Shown piece after piece: positions 42,158 to 50,518 of a DNA stretch of 64,000 nucleotides. Made by a program: the position numbers and the translations under genes. Every line of letters begins with the position of its first letter. The stretch's first letter is position 1. The stretch spans positions 6,200,001 to 6,264,000 of the forward strand of contig NZ_CP108383.1 of NCBI RefSeq assembly GCF_035958815.1, read 5' to 3'. This DNA is from Nocardia sp. NBC_01327 (lineage in GTDB: Bacteria > Actinomycetota > Actinomycetes > Mycobacteriales > Mycobacteriaceae). The notes beneath the pieces are model-generated. The model was not told the origin of the DNA and made no database searches. It saw only the letters and a list, made by a program, of their open reading frames with translations.

Positions 42158-42955
42158 TCACTCCGAATTGTCGAGCTCGAACACATCTGGATGACGCCGG
42201 AGCACCCGGCGCGCATAGTAGGCGAAATTCGCCTCACTACGTTTGGGGCGGAGCGTCCAGTCATGGGCTTCGGCGGCCAGACGTGGAGGCAGCGGCTTGA
42301 TCTCGCCCGCCGACATGGCGAGCAGTTGCAGTTGCGCCGCGCGTTCGATGAGATGCGCCAGCGAGCAGGCCTCTTCGATGGTGGCGCCGACCACGAGCTG
42401 CCCGTGATGGGCCAGCAGAATCGCCCGCTTGTCGCCCAGGGCCGCGGAAATGATTTCGCCCTCTTCATTGCCGACCGGAACTCCGGGCCAATCCGGCAGG
42501 AACGCGCAGTCGTCATAGAGCGGCGCGATATCCATCTGCGAGACCTGCAGCGGAATCTCGAGCATGGACAGTGCGGCGATATGCAGCGGATGGGTGTGCA
42601 CGATGCAGTTCACATCGGGCCGCGCGCGGTAGATCCAGCTGTGAAAACGGTTGGCGGGGTTGGCCATTCCCGCACCCTCGAGCACGGTGAGATCCTCGTC
42701 CACGAGCAGCAGATTGGCCGCGGTGATCTCGTCGAAACCCAGGCCCAGCCGCTGCGTGAGAAATGTTCCGGGCGCCTGCCCGCGGGCCGAGATCTGCCCG
42801 GCGAGCGCCGAATCATGTCCGGCATCCGACAGCGCCCGGCAGGTCAGGGCGATCTTCTGCCGGTCGGTCCAGCCGCTGACCGGAATCTCGGTGCGCATGG
42901 CGCGCTCGGCGGCCGCCATGAGTTCGGCCTTGCCCAGATTCATCGTTGTTGCCAA
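42158..42955 (-). CDS. Class II aldolase/adducin-family protein
   Basis: 265 residues. Zinc ligands in VHTHPLH and in AHHGQLVVG match the class II aldolase/adducin head domain, with VSARGQAPGTFLTQRLGLGFDEITAANLLLVD-like N-terminal blocks. It should cleave or retro-aldol a hydroxy-oxo compound; substrate unknown. I start at a TTG at 42955 because AAGGAG is placed 7 nt upstream; the first ATG at 42943 would be 19 nt from it. First gene of the unit divergent from the XRE-cupin regulator. Confidence 0.85.
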   Translation of the reverse strand: MATTMNLGKAELMAAAERAMRTEIPVSGWTDRQKIALTCRALSDAGHDSALAGQISARGQAPGTFLTQRLGLGFDEITAANLLLVDEDLTVLEGAGMANPANRFHSWIYRARPDVNCIVHTHPLHIAALSMLEIPLQVSQMDIAPLYDDCAFLPDWPGVPVGNEEGEIISAALGDKRAILLAHHGQLVVGATIEEACSLAHLIERAAQLQLLAMSAGEIKPLPPRLAAEAHDWTLRPKRSEANFAYYARRVLRRHPDVFELDNSE

Positions 42956-42970
42956 GAGCCAGCTCCTTCA

Positions 42971-43003
42971 GGACACATCGTGCACAATAGGACACCTTGT
43001 GTC
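42971..43003. promoter_or_regulatory. Pair of GGACAC-type operator boxes
   Basis: GACACCTTGTGTC at 42991-43003 is a perfect inverted repeat with a 3-nt centre. GGACACATCGTGCA at 42971-42984 is a degenerate copy 19 bp away. They lie between the aldolase and XRE-cupin start codons and are the obvious sites for that regulator. Confidence 0.6.
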
Positions 43004-43061
43004 ATCACGATACCCTGAGTTTCCTGCTGCGCAACCGGGCGCACGAAACCGAGGAGTGGAT

Positions 43062-43631
43062 GTGTCCGCGTTCCTGAGATCGCATCGCCGCCGAGCGGGT
43101 CTGTCGCTGGACGCCCTCGCCGAGCGCACGGGTCTGACGAAGAGCTACATCTCCAAAATCGAACGCGGCCTGAGCACACCGTCGATCGCGGTGGCGCTGC
43201 GCATCGCGCATGTCCTGGATGCCGATGTCAGCCAGCTGTTCTCCGAGAATCCGGATCGCAGCGCACTACTGGCTATCGGTCGCAGCAGTGAACGCGCCGA
43301 GCCCGCGCCGAGCGGACCGGCGAACTATCAGCCCCTGGCCACCCAGATCGTGGGAAAGGCCATGCAGCCCTTCGTCGTCACGCCGAGCACCGAACCGGGC
43401 GCCAGCCATGTCGATCATCACGGCGATGAATTCGTCTTCGTGCACAAGGGCGCCGTGGAGGTGTCCATCCCGGGCAATGTGATCACGCTGAACGAGGGCG
43501 ACAGCCTCTACTTCGACGCCGACACCCCGCATCAGCTGCGCTCGATCTCGGCGCAGCGGGCGGAGGTGCTCATCGTCGTACACGATCGCGACGCCGCGGA
43601 CGTTCCCGCGGCGCCGCGATCGCGTGCCTGA
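43062..43631 (+). CDS. XRE-cupin transcriptional regulator
   Basis: 189 residues. N-terminal XRE helix-turn-helix (SLDALAERTGLTKSYISKIERGLSTPSIAVALRIAHVL), C-terminal cupin barrel with HVDHHGDEFVFVHKGAVEVSIPG and DSLYFDADTPHQLRS. The cupin would sense a small acid or sugar metabolite; metal-binding His/Glu (HHGDE ... H) are present. GAGGAG 5 nt before the GTG fixes the start. It is divergent from the aldolase operon and almost certainly regulates it. Confidence 0.9.
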   Translation: MSAFLRSHRRRAGLSLDALAERTGLTKSYISKIERGLSTPSIAVALRIAHVLDADVSQLFSENPDRSALLAIGRSSERAEPAPSGPANYQPLATQIVGKAMQPFVVTPSTEPGASHVDHHGDEFVFVHKGAVEVSIPGNVITLNEGDSLYFDADTPHQLRSISAQRAEVLIVVHDRDAADVPAAPRSRA

Positions 43632-43652
43632 TGCGCCTCGTGTCCGAGGCGG

Positions 43653-44507
43653 TTATCCGAGACTGAAGGGCTGACCCCACAGCGTCTGGGTGACGTCCAT
43701 GACATTGTCCTGCACCAGAATCGTTGTGTACGAACGGGCTTCGGCGTAGCCGGCACAGCCGTCCACCGCGATCGTATGGTTCACGTACTGGGTGATGCCC
43801 GAGGTGCCGGTGAAGTTGTAGGTCTGGATCGCCTTGGTGGCGACCTTGCCCGGCTTCAGCGACAGCGTCATATTCGGGTCGGCGTACGGGCTGATCCCGG
43901 TGGGTGCGACACCCGCGCCGAGGTCACCGGTGCCGACGGAGAGTCCGCCGCCACCGCCTCCGCCACCACCGCCGGAGTAGCCGCCGCCACCTCCGCCGCC
44001 GCCACCGCCACCACCGCTGTTGTCGCCGCCACCGCCGCCGTTGTCACCACCGCCACCGCCACCACCGTTGTCGGGGGTGGCCGGAGCCGAGTTGCCGCCG
44101 CCGCCCTGACCGGGTTTGGTCGCATTGCCCGCGGTATTGCCGCTGCCCTCGGTGGTCACCTTGCTATTGAGATCGACCTGGCAACCCACCAGATAGCCGG
44201 TCTCGATATGACCGCCGGTGACGGTGACGCCGGACGGTGGCGTCACCGTCACCGAGGTCACGGCCGACACCATGGCATTGCGCGAGAGCGGACTCGCGGC
44301 CATCGATCCCGAGAGTGTGGCCTGCTCACCGCTGCGGGCCACCTGGACGAGCACACCGTCGGGGGCGGTGAACTGCCCCTGACCATCCGGCAGCGCCACC
44401 TGGGTGTCCGCTCCGGCCGGACCGGCCGCGATCAGGACCGTGGGCAGAAAACCGCACGCCGCGATCGCGATTCCTATCGAATTCCGCATTGCGCCTGTCC
44501 TACTCAC
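43653..44507 (-). CDS. MspA-family secreted protein with glycine-rich insert
   Basis: 284 residues. Signal peptide MRNSIGIAIAACGFLPTVLIAAGPAGA; MspA-like blocks TGYLVGCQVDLNSK, VDGCAGYAEARSYTTILV and terminal LWGQPFSLG. Between them lies an approximately 60-residue run made almost only of Gly with Asn, Asp and Ser (about residues 140-195). MspA proteins form octameric channels in the mycolate outer membrane; the insert falls where the porin rim or loop region should be. GTGA overlap with the upstream MspA-like gene; an ATG 18 nt later (MRNSIG) is an alternative start. Confidence 0.82.
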   Translation of the reverse strand: MSRTGAMRNSIGIAIAACGFLPTVLIAAGPAGADTQVALPDGQGQFTAPDGVLVQVARSGEQATLSGSMAASPLSRNAMVSAVTSVTVTPPSGVTVTGGHIETGYLVGCQVDLNSKVTTEGSGNTAGNATKPGQGGGGNSAPATPDNGGGGGGGDNGGGGGDNSGGGGGGGGGGGGYSGGGGGGGGGGLSVGTGDLGAGVAPTGISPYADPNMTLSLKPGKVATKAIQTYNFTGTSGITQYVNHTIAVDGCAGYAEARSYTTILVQDNVMDVTQTLWGQPFSLG

Positions 44508-45103
44508 CCGACACTGAACGGATCGCCGTACAGCGTGACTTCGGCCGACCCCTGCTGGTTTTGCACCGTCAACGTGCTGAACGCGCGTGCCTGCGCATAG
44601 CCGGCGCAGCCCGAAATCTGGATGCCGCGACTGGAATACGCGATGCCGACGGCGTTCGCCGTGGGATCGAGCTGTTTGGTATCGAGCTTGACCACCGATA
44701 CCCCGCCCGGAACCAGACTGATGCTGGGTGAGAGCTCGGGCGTCACGGAACTCGGTGAGACCCAGACATCCCCGCCCAGCGAGAGCCCCCCGCTCAGATC
44801 GACCTGACAGCCGACCAGATAGCCGGTCACCAGGGCGCCCTTGGTCGCATTGTCCACCTTGGCGAAGACGACTCCGGTCACGCTCGCGGTCCGCGAGGTG
44901 CCATTGGCAGCCAGGGAGGGGGCGATGACCGCCTGTTCATTCGTCCGGGTCAGATCCACTTGCACGCCCGTAGCGGTCGTGAGCGCCTCTCGACCGTCCG
45001 GCAGCGGCACTGTCGTATCCGCATGTGCCACGGCGGATCCGAGAATCAGCGCGGTCAGACCGACACCCACCCCAGCGATCCGTCCGCTTGTCCTCGAAAC
45101 CAA
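44504..45103 (-). CDS. MspA-family porin-like secreted protein
   Basis: 199 residues, N-terminal signal (IAGVGVGLTALILGSAVAHA). MspA-like blocks: TVPLPDGREALTTATGVQVDL, VTGYLVGCQVDLSGG, PGGVSVVKLDTKQL, GCAGYAQARAFSTLTVQ and VTLYGDPFSVG. It carries two Cys like its neighbour but has no glycine insert, so it is the simpler form of the pair. TTG is the first possible start; GGAGG is only 1 nt upstream, so initiation is uncertain. The two genes overlap by four bases and should be co-translated. Confidence 0.82.
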   Translation of the reverse strand: MVSRTSGRIAGVGVGLTALILGSAVAHADTTVPLPDGREALTTATGVQVDLTRTNEQAVIAPSLAANGTSRTASVTGVVFAKVDNATKGALVTGYLVGCQVDLSGGLSLGGDVWVSPSSVTPELSPSISLVPGGVSVVKLDTKQLDPTANAVGIAYSSRGIQISGCAGYAQARAFSTLTVQNQQGSAEVTLYGDPFSVG

Positions 45104-45382
45104 ACCTCCGCCGACCCTTCACATCTCATACAGCATTCGAGGACCGATGATATGGGCGGGCGGTGACCTGTGCACATGAACATTCGACGCGGGCACAGCG
45201 GCCTCCCAGCTGTGGGAAATCGCGAGGAACCGCCGGTCGGAGGGTTGCGATCCTCTATCCCGCAGCAAATATTTCGATCAAATGTCCGAAATGTGCATTC
45301 TGTGAACAAACTTGGAATGTGCTGAGCGGTTGCATGACAAAACGCACCACCCGGATGCGCGGGGGCGGCGGTGGACGGGAGT

Positions 45383-45412
45383 CTAGGCCCCGGGCACATG
45401 CCCGGGGCCTAG
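45383..45412. terminator. Perfect 13-bp hairpin after the EF-Tu-like gene
   Basis: CTAGGCCCCGGGC (45383-45395) and its exact complement at 45400-45412 enclose a 4-nt loop, 7 nt beyond the EF-Tu-like stop. Very stable, no U-tract; a terminator for the minus-strand gene. Confidence 0.75.
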
Positions 45413-45419
45413 AAACGCC

Positions 45420-46595
45420 CTATTCGCTCACGGCAAGAACCGTGCCCGCCGCAACCGTCCGGCTACCCTCGCGAATCGCGAAGCCGAGCCCCGGCTCGAG
45501 CGGGACCGGACGACCCAGGGTCACCGCCATCTCGACGGTCTCCCCCGGCTGCGCCCGGCCCTCGGCCAGCACCACATCGCCGACCACATCACCGGTGCGC
45601 AGATAGAACTGCGGCCGGTATCCGGTCACGATGGACGTGCGCCGCCCGCCCTGCGCCGCCGTGAGCAGATGCACACGGGCGGTGAACTCGGTGTGCACCG
45701 CGATGCTGCCGACCGCCGCGACCACCTGCCCGCGGGTGACCTGTCCGCGCTGCACGCCGCGCAGCAGCAGCGCCACATTGTCGCCCGCCTCCGCCGATTC
45801 CATGGTGCGGCCGAAGGTTTCGACACCGGTGACCACGGATTCGAGGCTGTCCCCGTAGCCGAGCACCGCCACCCGGTCGCCCATGCGGACGCGGCCGCGC
45901 TCGATGGCTCCGGTCACGACGGTGCCGCGACCGGTAATGGTGAGCACGTTCTCCACCGGCATGAGGAACGGCGCATCGGTGTAGCGGACGGGCATCGGTA
46001 TGTACTCGTCCACCGCATCGAGCAGTCGCAGCAGCGCCTGCGACCAGTGCGCGTCACCCTCCAGCGCACGCAGCCCGGAGACCGGTACCACGGGCAGCCC
46101 GGAGCCGTCGTACCCGTTGGCGGACAACAACTCCCGCACCTCGAGCTCGACCAGCTCCAGCAGCTCGCCGTCCCCGGCATCGGCCTTGTTGAGGGCGACC
46201 ACAATGTGCTCGACCCCGACCTGCCGGGCCAGCAGCACATGCTCGGCGGTCTGCGGCATGACGCCGTCCAGCGCGGACACCACCAGAATCGCCCCGTCCA
46301 GCTGGGCGGCCCCGGTGATCATGTTCTTCACGAAATCGGCGTGCCCCGGCATGTCCACATGCGCGTAATGCCGTGTGGCCGTTTCGTATTCGACGTGCGA
46401 GATATTGATGGTGATACCGCGCGCGATCTCCTCCGGGGCGCGGTCGATGCGATCGAACGGTACGAACGCGCCACCGCCCCGCTCGGCGAGCACCTTGGTG
46501 ATGGCGGCGGTCAGCGTGGTCTTGCCGTGATCGACGTGCCCCATGGTGCCGATGTTCAGATGCGGCTTGGTGCGAATGTAGGCCTGCTTGGCCAT
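45420..46595 (-). CDS. tuf: Elongation factor Tu paralogue
   Basis: 391 residues, complete. GTP motifs: G1 GHVDHGKT, G2 RGITINISHVEYET, G3 DMPGH (usually DxPGH with Ala or Cys), G4 NKAD and GDAHW-type spacing normal. Domains 2 and 3 follow (TITGRGTVVTGAIERG ... FYLRTGDVVGDVVL). EF-Tu delivers aminoacyl-tRNA to the ribosome. It is not in a str operon (no rpsL, rpsG or fusA beside it) and differs at many conserved positions, so it is a second, divergent copy like Streptomyces tuf3, not the main tuf. GGAGA is 7 nt before the ATG. Confidence 0.88.
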   Translation of the reverse strand: MAKQAYIRTKPHLNIGTMGHVDHGKTTLTAAITKVLAERGGGAFVPFDRIDRAPEEIARGITINISHVEYETATRHYAHVDMPGHADFVKNMITGAAQLDGAILVVSALDGVMPQTAEHVLLARQVGVEHIVVALNKADAGDGELLELVELEVRELLSANGYDGSGLPVVPVSGLRALEGDAHWSQALLRLLDAVDEYIPMPVRYTDAPFLMPVENVLTITGRGTVVTGAIERGRVRMGDRVAVLGYGDSLESVVTGVETFGRTMESAEAGDNVALLLRGVQRGQVTRGQVVAAVGSIAVHTEFTARVHLLTAAQGGRRTSIVTGYRPQFYLRTGDVVGDVVLAEGRAQPGETVEMAVTLGRPVPLEPGLGFAIREGSRTVAAGTVLAVSE

Positions 46596-47009
46596 GATGA
46601 TTTCTCCGTCTTGCGGCTGCAGCGATGACACAGCGTGAAATGACACAGCGTGATTCGAGGGACCTCAGCGGCGAGCGACCTTCCCCGCCTGAGGTCCCGG
46701 GACATCCCGGAGAAGGTCAGCTTCGTGCGCCGTCGAATGCGGAGACCACGAGTGCAGCGGCCATCGCACCCGCGACTGCGGGTGTGGCGACGATGGGCTG
46801 CGTGAACATGCGGACCAGAGTGCCCGACGATTACCGGAGCGCGCCAGTCATTTTCAATCCCTGAGGGCTCGCCCGTCGTGCCGGTCCGGTCTTCGACGAT
46901 ACCGTCGCTAGTATTGCCGCAGTTTCGCCAAGAGTTTGCTGCGTCGCTCTTCCTGCGCAGCACAGTGCACCGAACCGAATTGTCCGTGATCGGCGATGAA
47001 GGCGGGCCC
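46596..47009. other. Intergenic region between tuf paralogue and MCE gene
   Basis: A 414-bp divergent spacer. It contains the direct repeat ATGACACAGCGTGA (46625-46638 and 46640-46653) 30 bp before the tuf paralogue start. No gene, RNA or hairpin I can support; it should hold both promoters. Confidence 0.5.
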
Positions 47010-48176
47010 GTGGGCATTCTGCACAACCACAAAACACTCGTGTCGAATGTCGCCCTGGTGTCGATGATGCTGGCAGGGGCGAGCTACCTGGCGTTCGATA
47101 TCGCGCGGGTGCGGCCGGGTGGGTCGTATGCGGTCACCGTGCAATTGGATCGATCCGGCGGCGTGCAACCCGGCAATGATGTGACCTGGCGGGGATATCG
47201 GGTCGGCAAGGTCAGGTCGGTCTCGATCATCGACGGTGGCGCGCAGGTTGCCGCGGTGGCGGAAATCGAAGACCGGTACCGGATTCCGGCCGATACCGAT
47301 ATCAAGGTGGCGGCGCTGTCGGGAGCCGGTGAGCAGTACATCGACTTCCAGCCGCATTCCGATGGCGCGCCATTTCTGAAGGACGGCATGGTCATCCACT
47401 TCGATCCGAAGCGGATCACGACGCCGACCCCGATCTCGCAGACGCTCATCGATACCAGTGGCCTGCTGTCCCAGATCGATCCGGACAAGTACAGCGTCAT
47501 CCTCACCGAGCTGGACACCGCGCTCAGCGGCGGGCCCGATCAGCTTCGGCATCTCATCGACGGCATCAGCCTGGCCACGGCGGGTCTGGACCGGCTGCTG
47601 CCGCAGACCGAGAGCCTCGTGGAGAACCTGCGCCTGATCGCGGGCACTACCGCGCACGCGCAGCCGGATCTGGGCACGCTGACCCGTAATTCGCAGCTGC
47701 TGTTCGATCAGGCCAATGCCGCCAATGCCGAATTGCGGCAGCTGCTCGAACGCGCACCGGGCCAGCTGGCCGTCGCCTCGGCGACGCTGGATCGCGATGC
47801 GGACCCGATCCAGAGCCTCACGACCACCCTCGCGGCGATCGTGAATTCCGCGATGCTGCGGATTCCGGCGATACACGCGCTGTTCCCGGCATTGGTGATC
47901 GGGACCTCGGCAATGGGTGTGCCCGCGCACGACAACGAGTTCTACACGATCGCCGATATCTGGCCGCGGCCGTGGTGCCGGTACACGACCAAGGACACCG
48001 CGCCCTATGTGGTGCAGGACGGCACCCTTGCCCGCTGGGCCTACTGCACCAATCCCCCGCCCGAACAGCAGATTCGCGGGTCCGGCAATGCCCCGCGACC
48101 GGACATTCCGAACAATGGCGCCGAAATGCCCACCTGGGCCGATCCGAACGAGCGCACCCTGCCGCCGGTTCGGTGA
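47010..48176 (+). CDS. Orphan MCE (MlaD-domain) protein
   Basis: 388 residues. One N-terminal TM helix (TLVSNVALVSMMLAGASYLAFDI), then an MlaD/MCE domain (GSYAVTVQLDRSGGVQPGNDVTWRGYRVGKVRSVSI ... AALSGAGEQYIDFQP) and an alpha-helical C-terminal region from about 170. It acts in lipid or sterol transport across the envelope, normally as one of six subunits. GAAGG lies 7 nt before the GTG at 47010. No yrbE permease or other mce genes are present here, so it is either an orphan or a complementary subunit for a complex encoded elsewhere. Confidence 0.87.
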   Translation: MGILHNHKTLVSNVALVSMMLAGASYLAFDIARVRPGGSYAVTVQLDRSGGVQPGNDVTWRGYRVGKVRSVSIIDGGAQVAAVAEIEDRYRIPADTDIKVAALSGAGEQYIDFQPHSDGAPFLKDGMVIHFDPKRITTPTPISQTLIDTSGLLSQIDPDKYSVILTELDTALSGGPDQLRHLIDGISLATAGLDRLLPQTESLVENLRLIAGTTAHAQPDLGTLTRNSQLLFDQANAANAELRQLLERAPGQLAVASATLDRDADPIQSLTTTLAAIVNSAMLRIPAIHALFPALVIGTSAMGVPAHDNEFYTIADIWPRPWCRYTTKDTAPYVVQDGTLARWAYCTNPPPEQQIRGSGNAPRPDIPNNGAEMPTWADPNERTLPPVR

Positions 48177-48354
48177 TTCGCACGCGTGTCGGCGCGCCCG
48201 TCGCGAGTTGTCCCGCAAATCTCACCCTGCAACCTTCAGAATGATCACTTGGTACCTCCCGAGGGGGTTCCATGCTGTGCCAACGTGATGTCCCCTCGCC
48301 CTGGCAGCCGCGTCGACAGGGTGGCGGGCAAGGCTAGAGAGGTCAGATGTCTCG

Positions 48355-48861
48355 ATGATGAGCAAGCGTTCCCTCGGCTTGGCAGCGCGTTCAGTTGTCT
48401 TCGTGGGTGTCGCGGCTGCCGGATTGACGGCCGCACCCGCACAGGCCGATCCACTGTGGCCGGGCGGTCCGGAAGTACCGGGTGTGCCGGCGATCATTCC
48501 GTCACTTCCGGCCGTGGCGCCGTGCTCGGCGCAGGCTCGCGCCTGCCTGCGGCTCGGCACCAATGAGGCGTGGCTGATGGACAATGGGAAGGTCACCTTC
48601 GGCCCGACCCCGATCTCCCACGGTATGCCGGGCTTCGAAACCCCACCGGGTGTCTTCAAGGTGGCGTTCAAGGAGCCGTTCCACTGGAGCACCATGCACC
48701 AGGCGCCGATGGAGTACGCGATTTTCTTCAATGGAGACATCGCATTCCACATCGGGCCGACGGATAAGAAGTCGCACGGTTGTATTCGCATGACGCCCGA
48801 CGGCGCCAAGCAGTTCTTCAGTTACCTCAACCCCGGCGACGTGGTCGAGGTCGTGCCGTAG
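48355..48861 (+). CDS. Secreted L,D-transpeptidase (YkuD family)
   Basis: 168 residues with signal peptide (LAARSVVFVGVAAAGLTAAPAQA). YkuD catalytic motif FHIGPTDKKSHGCIRMTP with the His and active Cys of the HxGx-SHGC-R signature. It would cross-link or modify peptidoglycan through 3-3 bonds, or attach proteins. Very short compared with mycobacterial Ldt enzymes, with no Ig-like domain; it is catalytic domain only. A strong bidirectional terminator follows. Confidence 0.9.
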   Translation: MMSKRSLGLAARSVVFVGVAAAGLTAAPAQADPLWPGGPEVPGVPAIIPSLPAVAPCSAQARACLRLGTNEAWLMDNGKVTFGPTPISHGMPGFETPPGVFKVAFKEPFHWSTMHQAPMEYAIFFNGDIAFHIGPTDKKSHGCIRMTPDGAKQFFSYLNPGDVVEVVP

Positions 48862-48889
48862 GTCGTCGACGCTGTTTCGATCTGTTTCG

Positions 48890-48926
48890 AAAAGCCCCCT
48901 CCCCGCGGTGCGGGGAGGGGGCTTTT
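48890..48926. terminator. Intrinsic bidirectional terminator
   Basis: 17-bp perfect stem of AAAAGCCCCCTCCCCGC and its complement with a 3-nt loop, T-rich on both sides, between the convergent transpeptidase and NTF2-like genes. Confidence 0.92.
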
Positions 48927-48932
48927 CACCGG

Positions 48933-49328
48933 TCAGGCCGGGCAGCTGTGGAAGGCGTGCACCAGCCACTGCCCGGACGGCCGGGCGATCACCCAGGTAC
49001 CCAGCACCGCCGGTTCGGTGCCCGACTTCCCGGGCAGCTGTACTGCGCTGCGGCCCACCACAATTGCGGTATCCGGGTTCAGGAACCGCACGGTCGAGGG
49101 CTCGTCCACGACCCGCGACCCCTGCCACGGCCCCGCGAAGGCGGCGGCGAAGCGAGCCCGGACCGCCTCGCGGCCCGCACCCGGCCAGCCCGGCGTCACC
49201 GAACTGGCGTCGGTATCGAAATTGGCGGCGAGCGCATCGGCGTCATTGTTCGCCCAGGCGCCGTAGACGCCGTCGATCACGGCGAGCACGGCGGCCCGCT
49301 CATCGGTCTGCACTGCGATGTCGTTCAT
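48933..49328 (-). CDS. SgcJ/EcaC-type NTF2-like (SnoaL) protein
   Basis: 131 residues of the NTF2/SnoaL-like alpha+beta barrel: AVLAVIDGVYGAWANNDADALAANFDTDASSVTPG and FLNPDTAIVVGRSAVQLPG. These are small enzymes or binding proteins of many roles. It is divergent from an ECF sigma factor whose own C-terminal end has this fold, which suggests a functional or evolutionary link. The last residues read WLVHAFHSCPA. Confidence 0.82.
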   Translation of the reverse strand: MNDIAVQTDERAAVLAVIDGVYGAWANNDADALAANFDTDASSVTPGWPGAGREAVRARFAAAFAGPWQGSRVVDEPSTVRFLNPDTAIVVGRSAVQLPGKSGTEPAVLGTWVIARPSGQWLVHAFHSCPA

Positions 49329-49411
49329 GGTGATCCTCCTCGAATTCGCGCCGCCGATTCAGCGGCTCGTGAGTACCTACCGGCGCGGGCGCACAAACTC
49401 ATCGGTGCCGC

Positions 49412-50389
49412 GTGCATGTCACCGCCGTCGCGTACAACAGGGAGGTGGCCGAGGAATTCACCACCCGCACCGATCCCTACCGCCGGGAGTTGCTGGCGCA
49501 CTGCTACCGCATGCTCGGATCGGTGCACGATGCCGAGGATCTGGTGCAGGAGACACTGCTGCGCGCCTGGCGCGCCCGCGACAGCTATGACGAGAGCCGG
49601 GCGTCACTGCGCACCTGGCTGCACCGGATCGCCACGAACGCCTGCCTGACCGCACTGGAGCAGCGGACGCGGCGGCCGCTCCCGGCCGGGCTGGGCGGCC
49701 CGCCCGGAGACGACCCGCGCGAGGCGCTGGTGCACGGCGGTGAAGTGCCGTGGCTGCAACCGATTCCGGATGCCATGATCGGCGATCCTGCGGAAGTGGC
49801 TGCGGCACAGGGCAGTCTGCGCCTGGCGCTGGTCGCGGCCATGCAGCATCTACCCGCCCGGCAGCGCGCGGTGTTCGTGCTGCGCGAGGCGCTCGACTGG
49901 CCCGCCACACAGATCGCCGAGGCGCTGGAGATGACACCCGCCGGGGTGAACAGCGCCCTGCAGCGAGCACGAAAGACGCTCTCCGAAAGCGGTATCCACG
50001 AGGACGGCATCACCGAACCCACCGACCGCAAAGCCGTGATCGACCGCTACGTGATCGCCTTCCGGAACGCGGACCTGACCGCCATCGAAAAGCTCCTCAC
50101 CGACGACGTCATCCTGGAAATGCCGCCCTACCTCAATTGGTACCGGGGCCCCGCCGACTACACCGCCTTCCTCGCCCGCGCCTTCGCACTGCGCGGCACC
50201 GAATGGCGCATGCTGCCCGCCGCCGCGAACGGCCAGCCCGCCGTCGCGGCCTACGTCCGAAACCCCGCAGGCGAGTACGTCTTACACACCCTGCAGATCT
50301 TCACCCTGTCCGGCGATCGCATCGCCCGCACCACCGTCTACCAGGACCCCGAAATATTCGCGCTCTTCGACCTCGCCCCGGCCTGCTGA
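49412..50389 (+). CDS. ECF sigma factor with SnoaL-like C-terminal domain
   Basis: 325 residues. Sigma region 2 (YRRELLAHCYRMLGSVHDAEDLVQETLLRAWRARDSYD), region 4 (LPARQRAVFVLREALDWPATQIAEALEMTPAGVNSALQRARK) and a C-terminal NTF2-like domain from about 205 (YVIAFRNADLTAIEKLLTDDVILEMPPYLNWYRG). This is the SigG/SigJ-like fused ECF type, whose tail controls activity instead of a separate anti-sigma factor. It is transcribed away from the SnoaL-like gene. The GTG at 49412 has no clear ribosome site. Confidence 0.88.
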   Translation: MHVTAVAYNREVAEEFTTRTDPYRRELLAHCYRMLGSVHDAEDLVQETLLRAWRARDSYDESRASLRTWLHRIATNACLTALEQRTRRPLPAGLGGPPGDDPREALVHGGEVPWLQPIPDAMIGDPAEVAAAQGSLRLALVAAMQHLPARQRAVFVLREALDWPATQIAEALEMTPAGVNSALQRARKTLSESGIHEDGITEPTDRKAVIDRYVIAFRNADLTAIEKLLTDDVILEMPPYLNWYRGPADYTAFLARAFALRGTEWRMLPAAANGQPAVAAYVRNPAGEYVLHTLQIFTLSGDRIARTTVYQDPEIFALFDLAPAC

Positions 50390-50518
50390 TCAGACAGGGC
50401 GTTCAGCGAGCCGATGCCGAATGCGGTGGTGGCACTACACAACCCGCCCGCCGCAGCTGCAGGTGTGGGGGCGGCACAGCAACTCTGCGCCACGCGGCGC
50501 AGGGGTTTCGGTTTGCCG

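Noticed and set aside
45420..46595. Main housekeeping tuf
   Set aside because: It lacks str-operon neighbours and has changes at conserved sites, so it is more likely a paralogue.
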